Part shown: positions 26,595-36,498 of the stretch, in pieces
Position numbering within the stretch: position 1 is the first letter of the stretch
Layout: the number at the start of each line of letters is the position of its first letter
Source of the DNA: G963668605 sp963668605
Lineage (GTDB): Bacteria; Acidobacteriota; Terriglobia; Bryobacterales; Bryobacteraceae
Length of the DNA stretch: 64,000 nt
Direction: 5' to 3'
Assembly: GCA_963668605.1 (NCBI GenBank)
Contig: OY764903.1
Location: 496,001 to 560,000 of the forward strand
Notes under the pieces: generated by a model
Database searches by the model: none
What the model was told of the DNA's origin: nothing
The model's input: the letters and a program-made list of their open reading frames with translations, nothing else
Program-made: the position numbers and the translations under genes

Positions 26595-27275
26595 ATGAGT
26601 GTTTTGTGGTCCATTACTCTAGGTGTCGGCACTCTCCTGCAACTGCTGGTCATCCTTTCTCTGTCTCGCGGGCTCGCTCGCAAGTACCCTGTTTTGGCCG
26701 CCTATTCCGTAGCTTCGTTTCTGATCACCGTGGCTGAAAGCGCGGCTTTCCTGAAACTGTTCACGTGGAAGGGTAGTTTCAGTGTGATGATCTATTGGAT
26801 CGATGAAATGATCATCCAGGTTCTGGTGTTCACACTCGTAGTCTCGTTGACCTCGAAAGCGCTGAAGCGCGGCTCCAGACCCAGAAGCGTCGGTCTTTCT
26901 CTAGCTCTTGTGTCGGCCCTGGTGATGGCCGTCGCTGTCCTGTTAGCCTACGATCCGAGGACGGCTGACATTACCCAATGGATGACGGATGCGAGCCGGA
27001 ATCTGAGCTTCGCCTCGGCGATCTTTAACCTGCTGCTCTGGTCGGCGCTGCTCAGCCAGCGCGAGAAAGACACCCAACTACTGATGATTAGTGGTGGCAT
27101 CGGCATCCAGACTACGGGAAAGGCGATCGCCCATTCCATTCGCTCGCTCGGATTCTGGAACGGCGGTAACATGGTCATGGTTTTCACCTACCTCTTCAGC
27201 TTGCTGATCCTCTGGATGGCGTTGCGCCGCAAGCAGGAAACGACCAGTCCGGAAGCAGTTACTTCTCCGCTTTGA
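26595..27275 (+). CDS. Polytopic membrane protein, function unknown
   Basis: 226 residues with about seven hydrophobic segments (VLWSITLGVGTLLQLLVILSL; YSVASFLITVAESAAFL; MIIQVLVFTLVVSLTS; LSLALVSALVMAVAVLLAY; FASAIFNLLLWSALL; ISGGIGIQTTGKAIAHSI; MVFTYLFSLLILWMAL). ATG follows GAGGTTCCGGT. No family motif recognised; the layout resembles small seven-helix membrane proteins frequent in Acidobacteriota. It starts 81 bp after the repeat-protein gene in the same orientation and may act with it. Confidence 0.65.
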   Translation: MSVLWSITLGVGTLLQLLVILSLSRGLARKYPVLAAYSVASFLITVAESAAFLKLFTWKGSFSVMIYWIDEMIIQVLVFTLVVSLTSKALKRGSRPRSVGLSLALVSALVMAVAVLLAYDPRTADITQWMTDASRNLSFASAIFNLLLWSALLSQREKDTQLLMISGGIGIQTTGKAIAHSIRSLGFWNGGNMVMVFTYLFSLLILWMALRRKQETTSPEAVTSPL

Positions 27276-27369
27276 CCGCTGCCAAGCATCGGGAGTAGAC
27301 TGAATGGGGAATCAAGTGCTCAATCGGCCGGCCATCTCCCTCGAGTCCGGCGCAGATAGAAGGACAGCT

Positions 27370-28710
<1,341 letters not shown>

Positions 28711-28752
28711 GTGGCAGCAGGCGGTGCCGAAAGCGGCGCCGCCTTGCCTTGT

Positions 28753-30558
28753 TTATCCGCGCCGGAGCGAGATGCCCAGTTCGCGCAGTTGGCGATCGGG
28801 CACCTCGGCCGGCGCTTCGCACATCAGGTCCGTACCGCGCGCCGTCTTCGGAAACGGGATTACGTCGCGGATCGAAGTTTCGCCCGCCAGAATCATCACC
28901 AGCCGGTCCAACCCCAGCGCGATCCCGCCATGTGGCGGAGCGCCATACTCGAGCGCTTCGAGCAGAAAGCCGAATCGGCGGTGCGCTTCCTCTTCCGAGA
29001 AGCCGAGCGCTGCGAATACTTTCGTCTGCACGTCGCGGCGGTGAATACGAATCGAGCCGGAGCCGAGTTCCGTGCCGTTCAACACCAGATCGTAGGATTT
29101 GGCGCGGCAGTGCGCCCTGTCGTTCTCCAACTTGTCGAGGTCTGCGTCGAGCACGGATGTGAACGGATGGTGCGCCGCATTCCAGCGCTCTTCTTCTTTG
29201 TCCCACTCGAACATCGGGAAATCCATGATCCAGACGAAGCGCAGATCCTTCGGATCGAGCAGTTGGTGCCGGTCGTTGTACTTCTGGGCCGCGAACAGGC
29301 GAAGCTGTCCGCATGCCTGAAAGACGGTCTCTTCGGGAAGCTGTCCCTTCGGTTCGCCGGGCCAGCCGGCCAACAGCAGCAGGTCTTCTTCCTGCACGCC
29401 GGTGCGTTCCCGTACGGCCCGCATCTGAGCCGGGAAATCGCGGTCGAGGCGCTTGATGTCGTCATATACGCGAAGGCCGCGCTCCTGCCCGTAGGCCTTG
29501 AGCTCGTCGCGCTCCTTGCGGCTGAGCTGTCCGGTTTTTGGAATGCGAATCGCAACCAGCGGCAGTCCGTCGCCGGTGAGACCCTCGCCCGCAAACAGAT
29601 CTTCCACCGGATGAAAGCGCGGGATGCGCATGTCCGGTTTGTCGATGCCGTAGCCGCGCATCGCCTCGGCGTAGCTGAGGCGCGTGAAGGGAGCCTTGAC
29701 GCTGTGTCCGGCCACGGCGCAGACACGCTCCACAAGAGGCTCGATCACCTCGAAGATGCGCTCCTCCTGTGGGAACGACATCTCGATGTCGATCTGAGTG
29801 AACTCGGGTTGGCGATCCGCACGCAGATCCTCGTCGCGGAAGCAGCGCACGATCTGGAAATACTTCTCAAAACCGCTGATCATCAGCAATTGTTTGAAGA
29901 TCTGTGGCGACTGCGGCAGCGCATAGAAACTGCCCGGCTGCGTGCGGCTGGGAACCAGAAAATCGCGCGCCCCTTCGGGCGTCGAGCGCGTCATGAAAGG
30001 CGTCTCGATTTCGAGGAAGCCCTGCTGTGTGAGCGACTCGCGCACGGCCATGGCGATCTTCGAGCGCAGCATGATGTTGTGCTGCATGTGCGGGCGGCGC
30101 AAATCGACATAGCGGTACTTGAGCCGCACGTCCTCGCTTACGTTGACCGTCTCCTCCATCGGGAACGGAGGCGTGCGCGACTCGTTCAGGATCCAAAGCT
30201 TCTCCGCAACCACCTCCACCTCGCCCGTCGGGATCGCGGCGTTGACAGTCTCAGCGCTGCGCAGCGCTACCGTGCCTTCGACGGCGACGACGAATTCGGA
30301 GCGCAGCAGCTCCGCCCTGGCGTGCGATTGCGGATCGGCGTCCGAATGGAAGACGGCCTGCGAAACGCCTTCGCGGTCGCGAATGTGAATGAAGATGACG
30401 CCACCCAGGTCGCGCCGCCGGTGGACCCAGCCCATCAACACAACGCGTTTGCCGGCATCGGCGGCCCGCAGTTCACCGCAGCTATGTGTGCGGCGCAATT
30501 CGCCCAGAAAATCGAGAGGTACGCCAGCTTGCTTGTCAGATGATTCTTGCATATCCAA
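28753..30558 (-). CDS. aspS: Aspartyl-tRNA synthetase
   Basis: 601 residues, the bacterial length. The N-terminal OB-fold (VVLMGWVHRRRDLGGVIFIHIRDREG) binds the anticodon; class II motifs are MLRSKIAMAVRESLTQQGFLEIETPFM, IVRCFRDEDLRADRQPEFTQIDIEMSF and HGGIALGLDRLVMILAGETSIRDVIPFPK. The bacterial GAD insertion domain lies between. Charges tRNA-Asp (and perhaps tRNA-Asn if the organism lacks AsnRS; not testable here). ATG 30558 overlaps the last 22 bases of hisS, so translation is probably coupled. Confidence 0.97.
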   Translation of the reverse strand: MDMQESSDKQAGVPLDFLGELRRTHSCGELRAADAGKRVVLMGWVHRRRDLGGVIFIHIRDREGVSQAVFHSDADPQSHARAELLRSEFVVAVEGTVALRSAETVNAAIPTGEVEVVAEKLWILNESRTPPFPMEETVNVSEDVRLKYRYVDLRRPHMQHNIMLRSKIAMAVRESLTQQGFLEIETPFMTRSTPEGARDFLVPSRTQPGSFYALPQSPQIFKQLLMISGFEKYFQIVRCFRDEDLRADRQPEFTQIDIEMSFPQEERIFEVIEPLVERVCAVAGHSVKAPFTRLSYAEAMRGYGIDKPDMRIPRFHPVEDLFAGEGLTGDGLPLVAIRIPKTGQLSRKERDELKAYGQERGLRVYDDIKRLDRDFPAQMRAVRERTGVQEEDLLLLAGWPGEPKGQLPEETVFQACGQLRLFAAQKYNDRHQLLDPKDLRFVWIMDFPMFEWDKEEERWNAAHHPFTSVLDADLDKLENDRAHCRAKSYDLVLNGTELGSGSIRIHRRDVQTKVFAALGFSEEEAHRRFGFLLEALEYGAPPHGGIALGLDRLVMILAGETSIRDVIPFPKTARGTDLMCEAPAEVPDRQLRELGISLRRG

Positions 30559-31795
30559 ACCGTTCGAACAGTTCCACGCGCGAAACAGTCTTCTGTTCGC
30601 CCGTCGCCATATCCTTTAGGGCATAATTGCCACTGGCGATTTCGTCGTCGCCGACGATCAACGCAAACTTGGCGCCCAGCTTATTCGCCAATTCCATGGC
30701 ACGCTTCAGCTTGCCCTCGAAGGCAACCTCGACGCACAGGCCCGACTTGCGCAGGCCGTGCGCCAGCAGCATGGAGTGCCGCAGCGCCGCCTCACCCATC
30801 GGAGCGATGAATAGATCGAGTCCAGCGGCATCCGCTCCCTTTTGCGATTCCTCGACGATCATCACGAGCCGGTCCTCGCCGATCGAAAAGCCGATGCCCG
30901 GCGTGGGCACTTTCGATCCAAGCGACTCGGCCAGCCCGTCATAACGGCCGCCGCCCAGAATCGAGTTCTGCGAACCCAATGCGCCGTGTACTATCTCAAA
31001 CGTAGTACGCGTATAGTAGTCCAGGCCGCGTACCAGGCGCGGTCGGATTTCAAATAGAATCTTGCGCTCGCTGAGATAGCTGCGCACGGTGTCGAAGTGC
31101 GTCCGGCACGGCTCGCAGAGATGGTCGAGAATCGACGGCAGCGTCTCGATCACAGCCTGGTCGGCCGGAACCTTGCAATCCAGGACGCGGAGCGCATTCG
31201 TGCCCGCGCGCCGCTGGCAGTCCGCGCACATCGTCGGCGCGACGTCCTTTAGCGTTTCACGCAACCGTTCGATAAATACGGGCCGGCACGCCGGGCAGCC
31301 GACCGAATTTAGCAGGAGTTGCGAGTTCTCGATCCCGACACCCTTCAAAATCTCGACGACCATCTCGATGACTTCCGCATCGGCGGCGGGCGACGTCGAT
31401 CCGAGCGCTTCCGCGCCAATCTGGAAAAACTGGCGGTAGCGTCCTTTTTGCGGACGTTCGCGCCGGAACATCGGCCCCATGTAGTAGAGCTTCTTCTGTC
31501 CCGGAATCTGATCGAGCCGGTGTTCGATGTAGGCGCGCATCACCGAGGCCGTCGCCTCCGGACGCAACGTGAGCGAACTCTTGTCGCGATCCTCGAAGGT
31601 GTACATCTCCTTGCCGACGATGTCGGTCTCTTCACCGACCCCGCGCGAGAACAGCGCGGTCTCCTCTAAAATGGGCGTGCGGATTTCCTGGTAGTTATAG
31701 GCTTGGAATACGGCCCTAGCTACGCTTTCCACGCGGTTCCAGACTCCACTCGACGGCGGCAGGATGTCGCGTGTTCCTTTGACGGCTCGAATCAA
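30536..31795 (-). CDS. hisS: Histidyl-tRNA synthetase
   Basis: 419 residues. Class II motifs and HisRS-specific peptides are present: TLRPEATASVMRAYIEH, RRERPQKGRYRQFFQIGAEALG, and RGLDYYTRTTFEIVHG (histidine-A). GGGRYDGLAESLG is the motif 3 region. Overlaps the carbonic-anhydrase-like gene by ATGA at 31792-31795 and aspS by 22 bases. Four Cys near residues 170-200 (C-x2-C ... C-x2-C: SVGCPACRP, MCADCQRR) suggest a zinc-binding insertion as seen in some HisRS. Confidence 0.97.
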   Translation of the reverse strand: MIRAVKGTRDILPPSSGVWNRVESVARAVFQAYNYQEIRTPILEETALFSRGVGEETDIVGKEMYTFEDRDKSSLTLRPEATASVMRAYIEHRLDQIPGQKKLYYMGPMFRRERPQKGRYRQFFQIGAEALGSTSPAADAEVIEMVVEILKGVGIENSQLLLNSVGCPACRPVFIERLRETLKDVAPTMCADCQRRAGTNALRVLDCKVPADQAVIETLPSILDHLCEPCRTHFDTVRSYLSERKILFEIRPRLVRGLDYYTRTTFEIVHGALGSQNSILGGGRYDGLAESLGSKVPTPGIGFSIGEDRLVMIVEESQKGADAAGLDLFIAPMGEAALRHSMLLAHGLRKSGLCVEVAFEGKLKRAMELANKLGAKFALIVGDDEIASGNYALKDMATGEQKTVSRVELFERFGYARII

Positions 31796-32307
31796 CTTGG
31801 TTCTTCCCTGTATGTATTGCGCAGTTCCACGTAATGTGCGGCGTTGAGCCGGAAGCGCTCCTGCTCCTGCTCGCTGACCGGGCGCCGGATTTTAGCCGGA
31901 ACGCCCATCACCATGCTGGCCGGCGGAATCTGCATTCCCTCCGGAACCAGCGCGCCGGCGGCGATCACGGAGCCCTTACCGATCGTCGCGCCATTCAGCA
32001 CAATCGCGCCAATGCCGATCACGCAATCGTCCTCCACCGTGCAGCCATGTAGAACGACGGAGTGGCCTACTGTGATGCGATCTCCGAGTTGTAGCGGAAA
32101 GCCGGGGCCTTCGACATGCAGAACGGAGTTGTCCTGCACGTTGGTTTCGTCGCCGATGCGGATCGTCTGCACGTCTCCGCGCACGGTCGCGTTCGGCCAG
32201 ATGCTGGACCGTTCGCCGACGGTGACATCGCCGATAACCTGGGCGCTGGGATCAATATAAGCGGAGGCGGCTACCTTCGGAAGGATGCCGCGAAAGGCTC
32301 GAATCAT
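31792..32307 (-). CDS. Gamma-carbonic-anhydrase family hexapeptide-repeat protein
   Basis: 171 residues of left-handed beta-helix repeats (IGDVTVGERSSIWPNATVRGD, IGDETNVQDNSVLHVEG, IGIGAIVLNGATIGKGSVIAAGALV). His ligands expected for a trimeric metal site are present in VLHVEG and VGHSVVLHGC. Relatives include YrdA/PaaY and gamma carbonic anhydrases; actual CO2 hydration is not guaranteed. First gene of the carbonic anhydrase-hisS-aspS overlapping set. Confidence 0.88.
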   Translation of the reverse strand: MIRAFRGILPKVAASAYIDPSAQVIGDVTVGERSSIWPNATVRGDVQTIRIGDETNVQDNSVLHVEGPGFPLQLGDRITVGHSVVLHGCTVEDDCVIGIGAIVLNGATIGKGSVIAAGALVPEGMQIPPASMVMGVPAKIRRPVSEQEQERFRLNAAHYVELRNTYREEPS

Positions 32308-32383
32308 GGCTTGCTAATCCATTCAATGTAACACGATCACGCCCCATTCGGACGCGCGCGCTGCAACCCGTTACACTGAAAAG

Positions 32384-34408
32384 ATGATCCGCCGATTTGT
32401 GTTTTTACTCCTCTGCGCGACTTCCCTATGGGCGCAGATGGAACGGTTTGACGTCCACGCGCTGCTGAAAATCGCCCGCATCAGTGAGCCCAAGGTTTCG
32501 CCTGATGGTGTGCGGTTGGCGTTCACCGCTCAGAAGATGGATCTCACGAAGAATGCGGGCTCGCAGCAGATCTACGTAGTCCCGCTCGATGGCGGCGCGC
32601 CCAGACAGATCACTTCGGATGGCAACAACACGCGCCCCTGGTGGTCGCCCGATTCCAAACGGATCGCCTTCATCTCAACGCGCAGCGGCGCTTCGCAAGT
32701 CTGGACAATGAATCCCGACGGCGGCGATGCCAAGCAAGTCACCACGTTGGCCACGGAGGCGAGCGGTGTGATTTTCTCGCCAACAGGCAAGCACCTGTTG
32801 TTCACCAGCGAGGTCTACCCGGAGTGCGCCGACGAGGATTGCAACAAGAAAAAAGTGGAGGAGGAGAAGGCCAGCAAGCTCAAGGCTCGCGTCTATACTT
32901 CTCTGCTCTACCGCCACTGGAACGAGTTTCGCGGCAAACGGCGCAAGCACCTGATGGTGGTCCCGGTAGAGGGCGGCGCGCCGAAAGACATCACTCCGGG
33001 GAATCGCGATGTGCCGCCGTTCTCTTTGGATGGCGGAGAGGATTACGACATTTCGCCCGACGGTAAAGAGGTTTGCTTCGTGATGAATGCCGATCCTAAC
33101 CCTGCGGTGAGCACAAACTCCGATCTCTACGTGACGACGCTCGACGGTGGAGACTCGCGAAAGATTACCGTGAATGCGGGCGCCGACACGACGCCGCAGT
33201 ATTCGCCCAACGGCAAGTACCTGGCCTATCGCGCTCAACTCCGCGGCGGCTACGAAAGCGACCGTTGGCGGCTCATCGTGATGGATCGCGCCACAGGCAA
33301 GACGGAGACGATCACGGAGAATCTGGATCGCGCGGTCAGCAGCTTCATCTGGTCGCCGGATTCCTCGCACCTCTTCATTACGCTGGAAGATCGCGGTCGC
33401 ACTTCGGTGCAGATGATTCCCGCAACAGGCGGCGCGGCGCGCGTGATCCTCAGCGGGTCGAGCCACATCGGCGATGTGCAGTTCACAGCCGGCGGGAAGA
33501 CCATGATCTACTCGGAAAGCACAGGCTCGCGGCCGGCCGAGATCTATCGTGCATCCTCGGCGGGCGGCGCTCCAGTGGCTTTGACGAAGCTCAACAACGA
33601 ACTCCTCTCGCGCTACAAACTGGCTCCGCTCGAGGAGTTCTGGGTGGAAGGCGCCGAGCAGGCGCGCGTACATAGCTTTATCGTGAAGCCGCCGGACTTC
33701 GATGCCAAGAAGCGCTACCCTGTGCTCTTCCTGATTCACGGCGGACCACAAGGAGCATGGGGCGAAAGCTGGACGTATCGCTGGAACGCTCAGGTCTTCG
33801 CCAACGCCGGCTTCCTCGTCGTGATGCCGAACCCACGCGGTTCGACGGGCTATGGACAGAAGTTTACCGACGACATCAACGACGATTGGGGCGGCCGAGT
33901 CTACGACGACCTGATGGCCGTGGCCGATCACGTCGCCAAACTACCCTATGCCGACGAAGACCGCATGGCCGCCGGCGGCGGCTCATATGGCGGCTACATG
34001 ACGAACTGGCTGCTCGGCCACACTGCGCGCTTCAAAGCGTTGGTCTCGCACGCAGGCGTCTTCGACCTGCGCAGCATGGCCGGCGAAACCGAGGAGCTAT
34101 GGTTCCCAATCTGGGAATTCAAGGGCATGCCCTGGGATAATCCGGAGACCTACGCGCGCTGGTCTCCAAGCTACTTTGTCAAGGACTTCAAAACGCCGAC
34201 ATTGGTGTTTCACGGCGAACTCGACTACCGCGTTCCCGTCGGGCAGGGAATGCAATTGTTTACGGCGCTCCAGATGCAGAACGTGCCATCGAAAATGGTG
34301 CTCTTTCCCGACGAGGGACACTGGATCAACAAGCCCCAGAACAGCGTGCTGTGGTACAACAGCTTTCTCGACTGGGTGACCGAGTGGACCAAAAAGCCGG
34401 CGCGCTAG
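32384..34408 (+). CDS. Secreted S9-family prolyl oligopeptidase-like peptidase
   Basis: 674 residues. Signal peptide MIRRFVFLLLCATSLWAQ; residues ~20-420 form a WD40/TolB-like beta-propeller (PKVSPDGVRLAFTAQ; WWSPDSKRIAFIST; WSPDSSHLFITLED); residues ~430-674 form the alpha/beta hydrolase. The catalytic triad is Ser534 in GGGSYGGYM, Asp614 in GELDYRVP and His646 in DEGHWI. Cleaves short peptides, acylaminoacyl- or dipeptidyl-type, in the periplasm. Stands alone, divergent from the carbonic-anhydrase operon. Confidence 0.94.
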   Translation: MIRRFVFLLLCATSLWAQMERFDVHALLKIARISEPKVSPDGVRLAFTAQKMDLTKNAGSQQIYVVPLDGGAPRQITSDGNNTRPWWSPDSKRIAFISTRSGASQVWTMNPDGGDAKQVTTLATEASGVIFSPTGKHLLFTSEVYPECADEDCNKKKVEEEKASKLKARVYTSLLYRHWNEFRGKRRKHLMVVPVEGGAPKDITPGNRDVPPFSLDGGEDYDISPDGKEVCFVMNADPNPAVSTNSDLYVTTLDGGDSRKITVNAGADTTPQYSPNGKYLAYRAQLRGGYESDRWRLIVMDRATGKTETITENLDRAVSSFIWSPDSSHLFITLEDRGRTSVQMIPATGGAARVILSGSSHIGDVQFTAGGKTMIYSESTGSRPAEIYRASSAGGAPVALTKLNNELLSRYKLAPLEEFWVEGAEQARVHSFIVKPPDFDAKKRYPVLFLIHGGPQGAWGESWTYRWNAQVFANAGFLVVMPNPRGSTGYGQKFTDDINDDWGGRVYDDLMAVADHVAKLPYADEDRMAAGGGSYGGYMTNWLLGHTARFKALVSHAGVFDLRSMAGETEELWFPIWEFKGMPWDNPETYARWSPSYFVKDFKTPTLVFHGELDYRVPVGQGMQLFTALQMQNVPSKMVLFPDEGHWINKPQNSVLWYNSFLDWVTEWTKKPAR

Positions 34409-34418
34409 AGTTCGGAGG

Positions 34419-34455
34419 GCGGTCCCCCTGGACCGCGCCGGGTCCCCTGACCCGG
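34419..34455. terminator. Twin hairpins between convergent genes
   Basis: Two perfect 7-bp stems with identical CCCT loops lie back to back: GCGGTCC-CCCT-GGACCGC (34419-34436) and CCGGGTC-CCCT-GACCCGG (34438-34455). They sit between the convergent S9 peptidase and pyrF stops. No U-tract follows on either strand, so factor-independent termination is not certain. Confidence 0.5.
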
Positions 34456-34486
34456 CCAAACCATTCGTTATCCGCGCTGCAGTACG

Positions 34487-35170
34487 CTATCGCCCGATCT
34501 CGGCAATAATCCGAGCCACCTCGTCCCGCGGCTCCGAAGCGCGCGTCACCTGGCGGCCAATCACGAGGAAATTCGCGCCGTTGCGGATCGCCTCCGCCGG
34601 CGTCGCAACGCGCTTCTGGTCGCCAGCGCCCGCGCCCGCCGAGCGGACTCCCGGCGTCACGAGCACCGCATCCGGTCCGGCGATCGCGCGCACGGCGGCG
34701 ACTTCAAGCGGCGAACAGACGATGCCGCCCACTCCCGCTTCCATGGCCTTGCGCACGCGCAAGTGCACCAAGTCCGAGACCTCGCAAGGGTAGCCCAGGT
34801 CCGCCAGATCGTCCTTGTCGAAGCTCGTGAGCACGGTCACGGCGAGCAACTGCAAGGGCGCGTCGCCGCGTCCTGCAACCGCCGCGCGCATCACTGCACC
34901 GCTGCCATGCACAGTGAGAAATCGAACGCCGCTGCGCGCCACCTGAGCCACCGCGCGTTTCACCGTCTCCCCGATGTCGTAAAACTTCATGTCGAGGAAG
35001 ACGTGCTTGCCTTCGCCCGTCAATTCGCGGACGAACTCCATGCCGGCCGAGGCATACAGTTCCATGCCGACCTTGTATGTGGCGACGCTATCGCCCAAGC
35101 GCTTCACGAGTGCTCTGGCCTGCTCCGCGTTCTCGACATCGAGTGCAATGATGATGGGGTTTTTGTTCAT
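34487..35170 (-). CDS. pyrF: Orotidine 5'-phosphate decarboxylase
   Basis: 227 residues. The catalytic array D60-x-K62-x2-D65 is in LDMKFYDIGETV; IIALDVENAEQA and YKVGMELYASAG supply the substrate lysine and phosphate site; VTPGVRSAGAGAGDQKRVATP is the C-terminal phosphate-gripper region. Converts OMP to UMP, the last step of de novo pyrimidine synthesis. ATG 35168-35170 overlaps the selD stop (ATGA), so it is coupled to selD. Confidence 0.96.
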   Translation of the reverse strand: MNKNPIIIALDVENAEQARALVKRLGDSVATYKVGMELYASAGMEFVRELTGEGKHVFLDMKFYDIGETVKRAVAQVARSGVRFLTVHGSGAVMRAAVAGRGDAPLQLLAVTVLTSFDKDDLADLGYPCEVSDLVHLRVRKAMEAGVGGIVCSPLEVAAVRAIAGPDAVLVTPGVRSAGAGAGDQKRVATPAEAIRNGANFLVIGRQVTRASEPRDEVARIIAEIGR

Positions 35171-36174
35171 AGGATGTATATGGGATGCGCGCGCCGTGCG
35201 ACGACTCTACCGATGGTGAAGCCTGCCTGATAGCGCGCCGCGCTTGCTTCCGGCATCGAGATCAAGAGACCTCCCGACGTCTGCGGATCATAGAGCAGAC
35301 TCTCGATTTCCGGAGGCACAGCGGCCCGCAATTCCACGGCGCACGCGGCGAACTCGCGGTTGTTGTTCAGTCCTCCCGGAATCGCGCCCTGCCGGGCATA
35401 TTCGAGCGCACCGGGAAGGAAGCGCACGGCGGCGGCTTCGATCTCGAGTGTCACGCCGCTAGCTAGCGCCATCTCGCGGGCGTGCCCGATCAGGCCGAAG
35501 CCGCTCACATCGGTGCAGCCATGCGGCTCGAGCGCAAGCATCTCTTCACAAGCCTCGCGGTTCAACGTGAGCATCGACGCGACGCTTGCCGCCACGTCGG
35601 CTTCGTTGGCGATGCCGCGTTTCAGCGCGGTCGCGATCACACCCGTGCCGATCGATTTGGTGAACACGAGGACGTCGCCGGGACGCGCACCGGCATTGGC
35701 GAGCACGCGCTCGGGATGCACCGTGCCCGTCACGGCATAGCCGAACTTGATCTCCTCGTCGTTGACGCTATGTCCGCCGAGGATCACGCAGCCGGCCTCG
35801 CGCATCTTCTCCGCACCGCCCCTGAGTATCTCCGCGAGGTCGTCGAGGTCGCCCTTGCCGGGATAGGCCAGAATCGTCAACGCGGAGAGAGGGCGGCCGC
35901 CCATCGCATAGACGTCGCTCAAAGCGTTCGCCGCCGCGATCGCGCCAAACGTGAATGGATCGTCGACGATGGGCGTAAAGAAATCGACGGTCTGCACCAG
36001 GGCACACTCCGGCGTCAGCCTGTACACGCCAGCGTCGTCGCTGGTGTCAAAGCCCACAATCACGTTCTTGTCAGTCACGCGGGGAATGCGCGCGAGCACC
36101 TGGTCCAAAACCTTTGGACTCAATTTAGACGCTCAACCCGCCGCCTTCACGTGCGCCGTCAGCTTCTTGGACAC
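35167..36174 (-). CDS. selD: Selenide, water dikinase, a predicted selenoprotein (in-frame UGA at 36133-36135)
   Basis: SelD makes selenophosphate from selenide and ATP. The stop-free part starts at TTG 36123 (LSPKVLDQVLARIP), but that lacks the catalytic residues. Reading upstream through TGA 36133-36135 in the same frame gives V-S-K-K-L-T-A-H-V-K-A-A-G-U-A-S-K-L-S-P from GTG 36174. U14 and K17 align with the essential Cys17 and Lys20 of E. coli SelD (family knowledge); Ser16 replaces the non-essential second Cys. The rest is typical: VGFDTSDDAGVYRL, VDFFTPIVDDPFTFG, AANALSDVYAMGGRP, GGHSVNDEEIKFGYAVTG, CTDVSGFGLIGHA and SLLYDPQTSGGLL. About 335 residues, normal length. A SECIS-like hairpin follows the UGA. 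Overlaps pyrF by ATGA. GTG 36174 is supported by GGTAAGA just upstream, but another start is possible. Confidence 0.9.
36103..36119 (-). promoter_or_regulatory. Predicted bacterial SECIS hairpin in selD
   Basis: On the minus strand the sequence after the UGA (36133-36135) contains GTCCAAA-GGT-TTTGGAC, a perfect 7-bp stem with a GGU loop. The first loop G is the 21st nucleotide after UGA. Bacterial SECIS elements are known to be small hairpins whose apical loop has a G in its first positions, about 16-37 nt from the UGA; this fits. Confidence 0.75.
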
Positions 36175-36311
36175 TCTTACCAGTCTAACCGCCCGCCTGC
36201 TGCTTTGGCCAAAATCACCAACCGCTTGAAAATCACTGGTTCCCGCCCGCGGTGAGGGGTTCGGTGTGTCGATTTTCATCACCTTAGGTGGCCCGCAGGG
36301 CCATCTGAACT

Positions 36312-36332
36312 CGTATCAGGCTGTTTTCATGA
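36312..36332 (+). repeat. 21-bp direct repeat, left copy
   Basis: CGTATCAGGCTGTT(T)TCATGA here is matched at 39805-39825 with one difference (T to A). The two copies flank the accessory block plus the secreted-protein gene. An 11-bp repeat (GTTTTCATGAT twice) follows immediately. The 324 bp between selD and the Sel1 gene hold only this repeat and the inverted-repeat end below. Confidence 0.6.
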
Positions 36333-36369
36333 TGTTTTCATGATCCGCAAGCCGGGGGCACACCGTGAG

Positions 36370-36456
36370 GAATGAAAATCCCGGCTGCATGGATTCGAGG
36401 TTGCCTTCACTGCGGCCAACGGGAAATCAATGTCTTAGGGGTGATTTTCGAGAGTG
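36370..36456 (+). repeat. Left inverted repeat of accessory cassette
   Basis: From GAATGAAAATCCCGG to TTTTCGAGAGTG, this 87-bp segment matches the reverse complement of 38906-38991 at roughly 85% by eye with one indel. The matched blocks are GAATGAAAATCCCGG, TGCATGGATTCG, TTGCCTTCAC, AATCAATG and TTTTCGAGAGTG. The last 16 bases (TGATTTTCGAGAGTGA) recur exactly at 58486-58501. Confidence 0.8.
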
Positions 36457-36498
36457 ACTGCTTCACTCTCATATGGTGGTAGTCTCAAGGTTCGGACC

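Noticed and set aside
28711..30543. Plus-strand 610-codon frame opposite aspS
   Set aside because: Antisense shadow of a certain aspartyl-tRNA synthetase gene.
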